Source: Alkalihalobacterium elongatum
GTDB taxonomy: Bacteria; Bacillota; Bacilli; Bacillales; Bacillaceae_F
Length of the DNA stretch: 64,000 nt
Reading direction: 5' to 3'
Assembly: GCF_019024285.1 (NCBI RefSeq)
Contig: NZ_WMKZ01000008.1
Location: forward strand, 73,042-137,041
The notes beneath the pieces were generated by a model. That model saw only the letters and a program-made list of their open reading frames with translations. It did no database searches and was not told where the DNA came from. Below are positions 54,550 to 63,308 of this stretch, piece after piece. The translations under genes were made by a program, and so were the position numbers. The stretch's first letter is position 1. Every line of letters starts with the position of its first letter.

Positions 54550-55947
54550 ATGAGTTTTAAGCTTGATCATTTTGTAGAGAATGTTCTTGAAATGAATAAA
54601 TTACTTGATTCAATTATTGAATCAAGTTACGACGGTATATATGTGGCTGATGCAAATGGAATTGGACTGATTGTAAATGAAGCATATAAGCGAATTACTG
54701 GAGTAGATGAAAATGAACTTCTAGGTAAGAACTTGAAAGATGTCTTGAATAAAGGAATTATTTCAGAATCAGTTACTTTAAAAGTTTTAGAGCAGAAAAA
54801 ACCAACAACGATTGTCCAAACGGTACTTGGAAAAGAAGTCCTTGTAACAGGGAGCCCGATTTTTAACGATAAAGGTAAGATCACTCACGTAGTTACAAAT
54901 GTTCGAGATATTTCAGAGTTAAATAAATTAAAAATAGAACTAAAAGAAGCAAAGGCATACACAAAGCAAATTTTAAAAGAGATTGATGATATTAAGAAAA
55001 GGGAAGAGCTGAAACGGCTCTTTGATCAAATCATTGCTCAAAGTCCAAATACAATTAAAGCTCTTAACCTTGCAAAAAAAGTTTCTATTGTTGATTCTAC
55101 AGTTATTTTACTTGGGGAGTCTGGGGTTGGAAAAGAAGTATTTGCTAATATTATTCATCAAGGAAGTAACAGGTCCAATAAACCTTATGTCAAAGTGAAT
55201 TGTGGAGCGATACCACCTCATTTATTAGAATCGGAATTGTTTGGTTATGAAAAAGGTGCATTTACAGGAGCTGATGGAAGAGGAAAACCAGGTTTGTTTG
55301 AGCAAGCCGATGGAGGATCCATATTTTTAGATGAAATAGGTGAGATGCCGCTTGAATTACAAGTGAAGTTACTTAGGGTCCTCCAAGAGTTTGAAATTAC
55401 TAGACTTGGAGGCCAAAAAACAAAAAAAATTGATATTCGCGTAGTATGTGCTACTAATAAAAACCTCGAAGAATTGGTGGAAAAAGGGGAATTTAGAGAG
55501 GATTTATACTATCGGCTAAATATCATACCAATACATATTCCACCATTAAGAGAAAGAGTAGAAGATATTGCGCCACTTGTTTATTATTTTTTAAGAAAAA
55601 CAAACAGTAAGTATAATTTAAATAAACAAATCAATCCTGAAGTCATATATATTATGGAGCAATATCATTGGCCAGGTAATATTCGAGAAATGGAGAATTT
55701 AATTGAAAGAATTATAGTAACGACGGAGAAGAGTGAAATTCAAGCGAGTGAACTACCTCAAAAAATTACTCATAAAAAGAAGATCAGCAGTCATAAAAGA
55801 ACATTAAAAGAAATTGTTCACGAAACAGAGAAAGATGTTATTTTAGAAAAGTTGGCTGAATATAAAACAACTCGTAAGACAGCAAAAGTGTTAGGCATTA
55901 GTCAATCAGCATTAGTAAAAAAAATGCAGAGATTAGGATTAAGTTAA
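54550..55947 (+). CDS. Sigma-54-dependent transcriptional activator with PAS sensor
   Basis: 465 residues. One PAS domain (about 14-125) ends NVRDISELNKLK, followed by a coiled linker. The AAA+ domain (about 160-390) has Walker A GESGVGKE near 189, the sigma-54 contact GAFTGA near 236, and IFLDEIGEMPLELQ as Walker B. A Fis-type helix-turn-helix ends the protein (TRKTAKVLGISQSALVKKMQRL). Next downstream on the same strand are two acyl-CoA ligase genes with -24/-12 sites, its likely targets. The PAS ligand may be an acyl or aromatic acid, but that is inference. Confidence 0.92.
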   Translation: MSFKLDHFVENVLEMNKLLDSIIESSYDGIYVADANGIGLIVNEAYKRITGVDENELLGKNLKDVLNKGIISESVTLKVLEQKKPTTIVQTVLGKEVLVTGSPIFNDKGKITHVVTNVRDISELNKLKIELKEAKAYTKQILKEIDDIKKREELKRLFDQIIAQSPNTIKALNLAKKVSIVDSTVILLGESGVGKEVFANIIHQGSNRSNKPYVKVNCGAIPPHLLESELFGYEKGAFTGADGRGKPGLFEQADGGSIFLDEIGEMPLELQVKLLRVLQEFEITRLGGQKTKKIDIRVVCATNKNLEELVEKGEFREDLYYRLNIIPIHIPPLRERVEDIAPLVYYFLRKTNSKYNLNKQINPEVIYIMEQYHWPGNIREMENLIERIIVTTEKSEIQASELPQKITHKKKISSHKRTLKEIVHETEKDVILEKLAEYKTTRKTAKVLGISQSALVKKMQRLGLS

Positions 55948-56037
55948 ACTGATGAAAAAAGTAATCGATGATTATTTTTTTCATCAAATACCGACGTTAT
56001 ATCAGAATGTAAAAATTAAAAAGAAGGCAATACAAAT

Positions 56038-56082
56038 AAAGTAACCTATTTATTTTACTAAGTAGGTTACTTTATTTTTACT
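56038..56082 (+). terminator. Terminator after the sigma-54 activator gene
   Basis: AAGTAACCTA pairs with TAGGTTACTT and is followed by TATTTTTAC. Confidence 0.75.
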
Positions 56083-56094
56083 ATTTCATATGTA

Positions 56095-56252
56095 GGGAGT
56101 ATATTTCGTTTTAACTGGCGCTAAGACTACCATTTTAAGCCTTTGAGGAAGCGAGTACCTAAGTGTGACCTACTTCGTGTAGGCCAGAGGACAACCCGAT
56201 TGGTTCAACTAATTTTCAGTGGGGGATGAAGAAACCCCACTTTATATAACCG
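56095..56252 (+). mobile_element. Orphan structured element resembling an IS200/IS605-type right end
   Basis: About 150 bases of G-rich, gene-free, structured sequence contrast with the A+T-rich flanks. It runs TAACTGGCGCTAAGACTACC, GAGGAAGCGAGTACC, a CCTAC-TTCGT-GTAGG hairpin (56169-56183), then AGTGGGG/CCCCACT (56218-56241). The order of a nested fold ending in a G/C hairpin resembles right ends that double as TnpB omega RNAs. No tnpA or tnpB is nearby. The assignment is by resemblance only. Confidence 0.4.
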
Positions 56253-56277
56253 TTCTACAAGACTAATTATTAGAAAA

Positions 56278-56295
56278 TTGGCACATTTATTGCAT
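56278..56295 (+). promoter_or_regulatory. Sigma-54 promoter of the first acyl-CoA ligase gene
   Basis: TTGGCACATTTATTGCAT matches the -24/-12 consensus TTGGCACN5TTGCW at every position. The -24 GG is at 56280-56281 and the -12 GC at 56292-56293. It lies 84 bases before the ligase start. Confidence 0.92.
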
Positions 56296-56378
56296 GTTAA
56301 ATATCATATGGAAAAATGAATAGCAGATACCGTAAATGTAAGGGTTTCACATATTTTTTAGGAAGGAAGGTGCAGTAG

Positions 56379-57971
56379 ATGATTGTTAAAGCAGAGCTAT
56401 TCAACCGAGATGTAAGAGTTTATGAAAAGAGACCTAAAACGATATCAGACATGTTTGAAGCAACTGTTAGAGAGTATCCACAAAAGGAAGCACTTGTAAT
56501 GGGAGAGGTACGCCAAACGTATAAGCAATTAAATGACATAGCATTAACAGTAGCTAAGAATTTCTATTATAACTACGGGATTAAAAAAGGGGATCGAGTA
56601 GCTATATTAGTAGAAAACTGTCTTGAGTTTGCACATATAGTCTTAGCAACAGCAAAGCTAGGAGCGATTATTGTTCCACTCAACTCAAGGTTATCTGAAA
56701 AAGAGATTACTTTTATGCTTGATCATTCAGGTGCCAAAGTTTTAGTTACAGAAAGTGGTTACTATGAAAAGCTAGAAAAATCTCAAAAAAGGAATGAGCT
56801 AGCATCGCTTCAAACCATTTTTGTCATTGATGATTTTGAAAACAATGGTTCATCAGATGTAAAACCTTTCTCTGTTTTGCATGCTAATGTTGGTGATAAA
56901 GCCTTTCCTGTACTGGAAATAGAAGAAACTGATCCTTTATTCATTATGTACACTTCAGGTACAACAGGAACACCAAAAGGAGCTATTTTAAGTCATGTAG
57001 GTGCCATCCATAGTGTTCTCAATTATTGTTACGTCATGAATACGAATGAAAAGATAAGAACGCTAATAGCAATTCCACTATTTCATGTTACTGGCATGAT
57101 CGGACAATTGCTACACATGTTCTTAGTAGGTGGAACGTCAATCGTTTTAAAGAGGTATCGCACTGAAGAATATCTTAAAGCGATGGAAGTAGAACAGGTC
57201 AATTTTCTTTTTAATGTGCCAACTATATACGTAATGTTAATGTCTTCTCCACATTTTAAAACCGCAGCATATACTGATGTTTCAACTATTGCATACGGGG
57301 GAGCACCAATGTCTTATGAAACGATCAGTCAGTTAAAAAAAGAATTTCTAAACGCAAGGTTGCATAACGCATACGGTGCTACTGAAACTTCATCACCGAC
57401 AACACTTATGCCCATTTATTACCCAGCTTCTAAAGCAAGTTCTGTAGGTTTGCCAGTTCCTGTTGCACAAATAAAAATTGTAAATGATCAAGGGGAAGCA
57501 TTACCTAATAATCAAGTAGGAGAGCTGCTGGTTAAAGGACCTATGGTTATTGAAGGGTATTGGAGTAACCCTCAAGCAAATGAGCAATCTTTTGTAAGCG
57601 GTTACTGGAAATCTGGTGATCTAGCAATGATTGACGATGATGGATACGTATATATCATGGATCGCAAAAAAGATATGATTAACCGTGGTGGTGAAAAAAT
57701 CTATTCTGCAGAGGTTGAAAATGTTCTTTATGGACATCCAAGTGTTTTAGAAGCAGCAGTGGTAGGTATCCCAGATCAACTATTCGGTGAACAAGTTAAA
57801 GCTTTTATAGTTAGTAAGAAGGATCATTCAGTATCAGTAATGGAGATCAAAACCTATTTATCAGATAAACTTGCAGACTATAAAATTCCAAAAGAAATTG
57901 AGTTCATTAATGAATTACCAAGAAACCCAGGTGGAAAAGTTCTGAAAACGATATTAAGTAAACAAAGTTAA
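56379..57971 (+). CDS. AMP-dependent acyl-CoA ligase (class I)
   Basis: 530 residues of the ANL superfamily. The ATP loop is MYTSGTTGTPKGA near 190; NAYGATETSSPT is the adenine-site motif; the hinge region is DRKKDMINRGGEKIYSAEVE; and the catalytic lysine is in NPGGKVLK near the end. It activates a carboxylic acid to its CoA thioester. Fatty or aromatic acids are both possible. A perfect sigma-54 promoter lies upstream and the activator gene precedes it. Confidence 0.9.
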   Translation: MIVKAELFNRDVRVYEKRPKTISDMFEATVREYPQKEALVMGEVRQTYKQLNDIALTVAKNFYYNYGIKKGDRVAILVENCLEFAHIVLATAKLGAIIVPLNSRLSEKEITFMLDHSGAKVLVTESGYYEKLEKSQKRNELASLQTIFVIDDFENNGSSDVKPFSVLHANVGDKAFPVLEIEETDPLFIMYTSGTTGTPKGAILSHVGAIHSVLNYCYVMNTNEKIRTLIAIPLFHVTGMIGQLLHMFLVGGTSIVLKRYRTEEYLKAMEVEQVNFLFNVPTIYVMLMSSPHFKTAAYTDVSTIAYGGAPMSYETISQLKKEFLNARLHNAYGATETSSPTTLMPIYYPASKASSVGLPVPVAQIKIVNDQGEALPNNQVGELLVKGPMVIEGYWSNPQANEQSFVSGYWKSGDLAMIDDDGYVYIMDRKKDMINRGGEKIYSAEVENVLYGHPSVLEAAVVGIPDQLFGEQVKAFIVSKKDHSVSVMEIKTYLSDKLADYKIPKEIEFINELPRNPGGKVLKTILSKQS

Positions 57972-57986
57972 GGAGGGGTAGTTATT

Positions 57987-58139
57987 ATGAAGAAAACAAC
58001 TTATTCACTAGAATTCAAGAAAAAGCTAGCAAAGGAAGCGATTAGTGCAAAGAATATGTCAAAAGTAGCTCGGCGCTATGAAATTAGTGTTGGATTAATT
58101 TACCAATGGGTTGAAAAGTCAAAAAAAGGTATTTTATAA
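57987..58139 (+). CDS. IS3 OrfA-like helix-turn-helix protein, 50 residues
   Basis: AGGAGGGG lies seven bases before ATG 57987, and the frame ends at TAA 58137. The protein (TTYSLEFKKKLAKEAISAKN, then VARRYEISVGLIYQWVEK) is the N-terminal HTH_Tnp/OrfA fold of IS3-type transposases. There is no OrfB and no inverted terminal repeat that I can see. It starts 15 bases after the ligase stop, so it is probably co-transcribed. It is either a remnant or a captured DNA-binding module. Confidence 0.7.
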   Translation: MKKTTYSLEFKKKLAKEAISAKNMSKVARRYEISVGLIYQWVEKSKKGIL

Positions 58140-58265
58140 AATGATAATTGGGGTTGTATCAAAACCAAACAATAGTAGATAGGTTGGTGTACGAAATTCC
58201 TACGTCTAATCAAAAATAATAGACTAAAAAGCCTATGGGATTAGGTGAAGAAGAATAGAACCTTC

Positions 58266-58283
58266 TTGGTATAAAATTTGCAA
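58266..58283 (+). promoter_or_regulatory. Sigma-54-like promoter of the second acyl-CoA ligase gene
   Basis: TTGGTATAAAATTTGCAA keeps the invariant GG (58268-58269) and GC (58280-58281) at the same spacing as the site at 56278. It lies 68 bases before the start codon. Confidence 0.75.
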
Positions 58284-58351
58284 TAGGTTAGTAGAGTCTC
58301 AAGCGAGCTAGTTATTATAATTATTTTTCTATTTCTAAGGAGGTAATTTAT

Positions 58352-59884
58352 TTGAACATTACAAGTAGTTTAGCACTAAATGCTCGTCGTCATCCAGAAA
58401 AGATCGCAGTAACGTTTCAAGGAAGAGAACATACTTATCAACAATTTAATGAAAAGGTAAATCGTCTTGCTCATGGGTTAGCCAGTATTGGTCTGAAAAA
58501 AGGTGAGAAGCTTGCTCTCATGATGAAAAACTCCGACTATTTTGCCATAAGTTACTTTGCAGCAGCTAAACTAGGAGCAGTAATTGTTCCTATTAACTTC
58601 CGATTAGTTGCTAGGGAAGTTAACTATATATTAAAGCAATCTGATAGTGTAGTTGTCATATGTGATCAAGAATTAGAAGGGATAATCAATGAGGCAAGTG
58701 AAGATATCCTAGCTATTCGAGATGTAATTGTTACACCGAAAGCGACTTTCCCAGAATATTTAAGTTATGAGAATGTACTGTCTGACAATACAGAAGAACC
58801 CGGTGTAGAAGTACTAGGAACGGATGACCTACATATCCTTTATACATCTGGGACAACTGGAAAACCAAAAGGTGCATTATTTGATCATCAACGAGTGTTT
58901 AAAGTGGCTATTGGAACGACAGGGTTATTAGGTCTTCAAGTCGAAGATCGACTATTGCATGTGGCACCTCTTTTCCATTGCGCTCAACTATGTTTATTTC
59001 TTATTCCAGGCTTTTTCCTTGGGGCAACGAATGTAATTGAACAAGACTTCCATCCAGTTGAAACATTAAAAACGATTGAAAAGGAGAGAGTAACATTATT
59101 TTTTGGAGTACCGACGATGTATAACTTCTTTACACAAGTCCCGAATGTAGATCAAATTGATCTCTCATCGATTAAGCGTTGTGGTTACGGAGCGGCTCCA
59201 ATGTCACCAGAGTTAGTTAAGAAAAGTATAGAATTATTTAATACAGATCAATTTTATAATTTATGTGGTTTAACTGAGGGCGGGCCTACAGGTATTTATT
59301 TAACACCAGCCGACCATAAGACAAAGATTGGCAAGTCTGGTAAATGGCCAACGCTTTTTACAGAAGTGAAAGTTGTTAATGATCGCGATGAGCAGGTATC
59401 TGTTGGTGAAGTAGGAGAGTTAATTCTACGCGGGGAAACAATCATGAAGGAATATTATAACAAACAAGAGGAAACGGCAAAGACTTTACGTGACGGTTGG
59501 TTATATACAGGTGATTTAGCTACAGTGGATGAAGATGGGTATATATCACTCGTAGATCGAAGAAAAGATATGGTCATTACTGGTGGTGAAAATGTATATT
59601 CTGTAGAAGTTGAGTATGCTTTAGATGAACACCCACTCATTGTTGAAAGCGCTGTCATCGGAACTCCTGATCCAAAGTGGGGCGAACTTGTTACAGCTGT
59701 AGTAGTTGTAAAAGATGGTGAACAGTTAAAAGAAGATGAAATAGAAGCCTTTTGTCGTCAACGGTTAGCTGGTTATAAAGTTCCGAAAAAGTTTTTATTT
59801 ATCGACCAACTCCCTCGTAATGCATCGGGTAAAATTCAGAAGTTCAAATTGAGAGAACAATATACTGGGGATCTCGTTAATTAA
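58352..59884 (+). CDS. AMP-dependent acyl-CoA ligase (class I), second copy
   Basis: 510 residues from TTG 58352, with AAGGAGG seven bases upstream. Motifs are LYTSGTTGKPKGA near 168, YNLCGLTEGGPTG, DRRKDMVITGGENVYSVEVE and the terminal NASGKIQKFKLRE lysine. It belongs to the same superfamily as the upstream ligase but is clearly diverged, so it is not a recent duplicate. Substrates are probably related because both genes have -24/-12 sites near one activator gene. Confidence 0.9.
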   Translation: MNITSSLALNARRHPEKIAVTFQGREHTYQQFNEKVNRLAHGLASIGLKKGEKLALMMKNSDYFAISYFAAAKLGAVIVPINFRLVAREVNYILKQSDSVVVICDQELEGIINEASEDILAIRDVIVTPKATFPEYLSYENVLSDNTEEPGVEVLGTDDLHILYTSGTTGKPKGALFDHQRVFKVAIGTTGLLGLQVEDRLLHVAPLFHCAQLCLFLIPGFFLGATNVIEQDFHPVETLKTIEKERVTLFFGVPTMYNFFTQVPNVDQIDLSSIKRCGYGAAPMSPELVKKSIELFNTDQFYNLCGLTEGGPTGIYLTPADHKTKIGKSGKWPTLFTEVKVVNDRDEQVSVGEVGELILRGETIMKEYYNKQEETAKTLRDGWLYTGDLATVDEDGYISLVDRRKDMVITGGENVYSVEVEYALDEHPLIVESAVIGTPDPKWGELVTAVVVVKDGEQLKEDEIEAFCRQRLAGYKVPKKFLFIDQLPRNASGKIQKFKLREQYTGDLVN

Positions 59885-59899
59885 AGGAGAGAAGAACAG

Positions 59900-59936
59900 A
59901 GGATGATTCATACGAATCATCCTCGTTTTTCTTTAC
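59900..59936 (+). terminator. Terminator of the second acyl-CoA ligase gene
   Basis: GAGGATGATTC-ATAC-GAATCATCCTC is a perfect 11-base stem followed by GTTTTTCTTT. Confidence 0.9.
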
Positions 59937-60100
59937 CTATTCTTGGGAGGGATGGGACGCACCTCACAGGTAAAGAAGGGTTCGCCATTCAAGTGTGAAG
60001 CGATTGATCATATAGCTTGTTCTATATTTAGGTTTTTAAGTTTGTTATACTTAAAAGTTAAGTACTCATTTATTCACTTAACAAGAGAGTAGGTGATGGG

Positions 60101-60919
60101 GTGAAATTAGGATTTATTGCTGACTTACACCTAGATATTAACGAAAAAAGACGTCGTCCAGACGTACTTGAAGCACTATTAGAACAAGCTGTTGAAAAAC
60201 AGCTAGATGCACTTTGTATAGGTGGAGATATCGCAAATGATTATAAGCAAACACTTGCTACAATAGAAAAAATAGAAACTGATTTAAAGATCCCTTGTTA
60301 CTTTGTAGCTGGAAATCATGATATATGGAATATTCACTATCCAAACATGAAGACGTGGGATATTTATGATGAGTTAAGAACTCATCCGAGGAATTTAGCT
60401 AATGGCCCCCAATTATTACATAATAACTGGGTGATAATTGGAGATATTGGTTGGTTTGATTTCAGCTTTGGGAACTCAAAGAAATATACAATTAATGAAT
60501 TTAGTAAAATGAAGATGAAAGGAAGTACATGGCAAGATAAAGAATATACAGATTGGGCAGACAATTCAACAGATATAAACCAATATTTTATGAAAAGGTT
60601 TGAAGAGCAACTGAGGAAACATCGAAATGAAAAGGTCATTTTTTGCACCCATTTTGTGTCACATCGAAAGTTTACTGTTCCAACTCCACACCGTGTCTGG
60701 GATTACTTTAATGCTTATCTCGGTAGTCAAGATTATGAAAACCTAGTTAAGGGTGAAAATGTTCGTTACGCTTTATGTGGTCATGTACACTTTCGTAAAA
60801 AAGTACAAAGTAATCAAACCAAATTCATTTGTAGTAGTTTAGGATATGCAAATCAATGGAGGTTTCACACTACTCTAGATGAAGTTCAAAACGCATTAAC
60901 AGTTCTTCACTTAGATTAA
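60101..60919 (+). CDS. Calcineurin-like metallophosphoesterase
   Basis: 272 residues from GTG 60101, with AGGTGATGG upstream. The metal-site motifs are in order: IADLHLDI (DxH), GGDIANDY (GD), VAGNHDIWN (GNHD), CTHFVSH and ALCGHVHF (GHxH). This layout fits the phosphoesterase superfamily acting on phosphodiesters or nucleotides. No membrane or signal segment is seen. I cannot name the substrate. It is monocistronic. Confidence 0.87.
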   Translation: MKLGFIADLHLDINEKRRRPDVLEALLEQAVEKQLDALCIGGDIANDYKQTLATIEKIETDLKIPCYFVAGNHDIWNIHYPNMKTWDIYDELRTHPRNLANGPQLLHNNWVIIGDIGWFDFSFGNSKKYTINEFSKMKMKGSTWQDKEYTDWADNSTDINQYFMKRFEEQLRKHRNEKVIFCTHFVSHRKFTVPTPHRVWDYFNAYLGSQDYENLVKGENVRYALCGHVHFRKKVQSNQTKFICSSLGYANQWRFHTTLDEVQNALTVLHLD

Positions 60920-60990
60920 AAGACGTGACGTCTCATTTATTTTCATCCTTATTGAAAAAAGCCCTGTAGTGTGATTAAGACGTAGTCATT

Positions 60991-61182
60991 AAGAAGGCTG
61001 TTTCGTAAACATTTTTGCTATTGGATCGTTTTTTGAAGTAAATAAGCCCTAATGGACAAATTTATTTGACCATCTAGCTAATTTCCTTCAAAAAGCTTCA
61101 CGCTTTAGCGTGAAGAACCAAGCTTACGCTTGGTTAACGGTCCAATAGCAAAAAATAACTTTTTTAAGAGAAGAGCCTTTAA
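60991..61182. mobile_element. MITE-like palindromic element, copy 2 (longer)
   Basis: It opens AAGGCTGTTTCGTAAAC and closes AGAGCCTTT. Inner arms GCTATTGGATCGTT (61017-61030) and GGTTAACGGTCCAATAGC (61132-61149) match copy 1 at 50439. The middle has two more hairpins, CTTCACGC/GCGTGAAG (61096-61115) and AACCAAGC/GCTTGGTT (61116-61135), and no coding capacity. Confidence 0.75.
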
Positions 61183-61215
61183 GAAAAAAACAATATAGAA
61201 TTATGAGGTAAACAA

Positions 61216-61584
61216 ATGGCAGATACATTAAGAAAAGAAATAAAAGAGAAGTTAGAAAAACAAGAGTTTAATTGTGAAAAAGAACTAACTCTATCTGTAA
61301 TAAGTGGAAAATGGAAAATTGTTATTATTTGGTATTTAGCACAAGAAAAATCGTATCGTTTTAGTGAATTACAAAAATTGCTTCCTAAGATCACCCATAA
61401 AATGTTATCTAGTCAATTAAAGGAATTGATTGAGGATGGAATTGTACATAGAGAAGTTTTCCCTGAAGTGCCACCAAGAGTAGAATATTCGTTAACCCCA
61501 CTCGGAAAATCGTTACTACCAATTATTAATTTAATGTATGAATGGGGAAAAAAACGAATAGAGGATTTAAAAAAGGAGAACTAG
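61216..61584 (+). CDS. HxlR-family transcriptional regulator
   Basis: 122 residues, typical HxlR size. [24 protein letters not shown] contains the conserved early Cys and the SGKWK motif; the winged helix continues with [36 protein letters not shown] and [15 protein letters not shown]. HxlR proteins respond to formaldehyde, redox or quinones. It starts 30 bases after the repeat element and may regulate the divergent or downstream nitrilase gene, 123 bases away. Confidence 0.9.
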   Translation: MADTLRKEIKEKLEKQEFNCEKELTLSVISGKWKIVIIWYLAQEKSYRFSELQKLLPKITHKMLSSQLKELIEDGIVHREVFPEVPPRVEYSLTPLGKSLLPIINLMYEWGKKRIEDLKKEN

Positions 61585-61707
61585 ACCTTATACAGCAAAA
61601 GGTACCCAAAAGGTAACCTCCTTACTAAAAAGTCCCTACTTGTTAAAGTGGGGCTTCTGAAAGATAATCAACTAAGGGAAAAGCTTAGTTGAAAAGGGGG
61701 ATTTTCT

Positions 61708-62586
61708 ATGAAATTTCGTGTTTCGGCAGTACAATATCAGTTGCAGACAATAAAGTCTTTTGAGGAGTTCGCGAAACAAAGTGAACATTATATAAAAACA
61801 GCCGCAGAATTTGGATCAGAATTTGTTCTGTTTCCAGAATTTTTTACAACCCAATTACTATCAATAGGAAGTGAGCAAGGAACTTCGTTAACTATAAATG
61901 AATTACCAGGGTTTACAGAGCAATATCAAACCCTTTTTTCATCATTTGCACAAAAGATGAACATGCACATTATAGGTGGAACACATGTTATTCGCGAAAA
62001 CGATCGCCTTTATAATGTGGCACATCTCTTTTATCCAGACGGAAGAATTGAACAACAAGCAAAGTTGCATATTACACCAACAGAAGTTACTGAATGGAAT
62101 ATGTCTCCTGGTGATGGAGTGAAGGTTTTTGATACTCATAAGGGTAGAATAGCAATATTAACTTGTTATGACATTGAGTTTCCAGAGATCGTCCGTATGG
62201 TAAAAGCTCAAGGAGCAGATGTGATATTTTGTCCATCGTGTACAGATGATCGTCATGGTTTCCATCGAGTTCGCTATACGAGTCACGCACGCGCGATTGA
62301 AAACCAAGTGTATGTAGTAGTAACAGGTACGGTAGGTTCACTACCAACAGTTGATTTTATGAGAGCTAACTTCGGTCAAGCTGCTGTTATTACTCCTAAT
62401 GATATTCCGTTTCCTCCGCAAGGAATTATGGTTGAAGGGGAATTAAATAATGACATGATTGTAACTGCAGATTTAGATCTTAGCCTTTTATATGAAGTAC
62501 GTGAAAGAGGTTCAGTTACTACTTGGAGAGACCGTCGTACTGATCTCTACCCAGACTGGGAAAAAATGAATACGAAAGGATTTTAA
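61708..62586 (+). CDS. Carbon-nitrogen hydrolase (nitrilase superfamily)
   Basis: 292 residues. The catalytic triad is visible: Glu in FVLFPEFFTT, Lys in QQAKLHITPTE and Cys in ILTCYDIEFPE. It cleaves or forms amides, like omega-amidase or N-carbamoylputrescine amidase; I cannot tell which. It is followed four bases later by an acetyltransferase gene. In other bacteria the same two domains occur fused as one 'GNAT/carbon-nitrogen hydrolase' protein. AAGGGGG lies six bases before ATG. Confidence 0.9.
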   Translation: MKFRVSAVQYQLQTIKSFEEFAKQSEHYIKTAAEFGSEFVLFPEFFTTQLLSIGSEQGTSLTINELPGFTEQYQTLFSSFAQKMNMHIIGGTHVIRENDRLYNVAHLFYPDGRIEQQAKLHITPTEVTEWNMSPGDGVKVFDTHKGRIAILTCYDIEFPEIVRMVKAQGADVIFCPSCTDDRHGFHRVRYTSHARAIENQVYVVVTGTVGSLPTVDFMRANFGQAAVITPNDIPFPPQGIMVEGELNNDMIVTADLDLSLLYEVRERGSVTTWRDRRTDLYPDWEKMNTKGF

Positions 62587-62590
62587 AATA

Positions 62591-63256
62591 ATGTTATATC
62601 GAAGTGAATTCTATGCGTATGATCAAGAGCAGACAGTTCCTGCTGTCATTCGAAATTACACAAAGAACGACTTTGATGATCTTATACAAATCCAAAAAGA
62701 ATGTTTTCCCCCACCTTTTCCTTCTGAATTATGGTGGGATAAACAGCAACTTACGAATCACGTAGAACTATTTCAAGCAGGTGCTTTATGTATTGAAGTT
62801 GACGGAGAGTTAGCTGGTTCATTAACTGGACTATGTGTTGACTTTGATCCGAATTACGCAAATCATACATGGGAAGAAATTACCGATAATGGGTATATCC
62901 GAAACCATAACCCCAATGGTAATACCCTCTATATTGTTGATATAAGTGTAAAGCCTAAATATCGTAAGTTAGGTCTTGGTAAAGTTATGATGCAATCGAT
63001 GTATCACGTAGTTATTCAGCAAGGGCTAGATCGTTTACTAGGTGGTGGTCGTATGCCTGGTTTTCATAAAGTTGCAGACCAAATGACTCCAGAACAATAT
63101 GTGAGTGCTGTGACAAAGGGGCACATAAAAGACCCAGTGATTTCATTCTTACTAAGGTGCGGTAGGAAGCCCATTCATATTGTGGATAATTATTTGGATG
63201 ATGAAGAATCATGTAATTACGGTGTCTTAATGGAGTGGAAAAATCCTTTTAAATAA
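62591..63256 (+). CDS. GNAT family N-acetyltransferase
   Basis: 221 residues. The acetyl-CoA loop is KYRKLGLGKVMMQSMYHVV and the flanking strand is NTLYIVDISVKP. The N-terminal FDDLIQIQKECFPPPFP block recurs in the GNAT half of nitrilase-fused proteins. It starts four bases after the nitrilase gene, with AAAGGA ten bases before ATG inside that gene. Joint function with the nitrilase is likely, for example acetylation and amide handling of one metabolite. The substrate is unknown. Confidence 0.85.
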   Translation: MLYRSEFYAYDQEQTVPAVIRNYTKNDFDDLIQIQKECFPPPFPSELWWDKQQLTNHVELFQAGALCIEVDGELAGSLTGLCVDFDPNYANHTWEEITDNGYIRNHNPNGNTLYIVDISVKPKYRKLGLGKVMMQSMYHVVIQQGLDRLLGGGRMPGFHKVADQMTPEQYVSAVTKGHIKDPVISFLLRCGRKPIHIVDNYLDDEESCNYGVLMEWKNPFK

Positions 63257-63308
63257 AACCTGGTAACAGTTACAAATGTCATGATAAATAATGAAAGAAG
63301 TGATTTCG

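Noticed and set aside
57961..58351. Complete IS3 insertion sequence between the ligase genes
   Set aside because: Only a 50-residue OrfA-like part exists; no OrfB and no inverted terminal repeats were seen.
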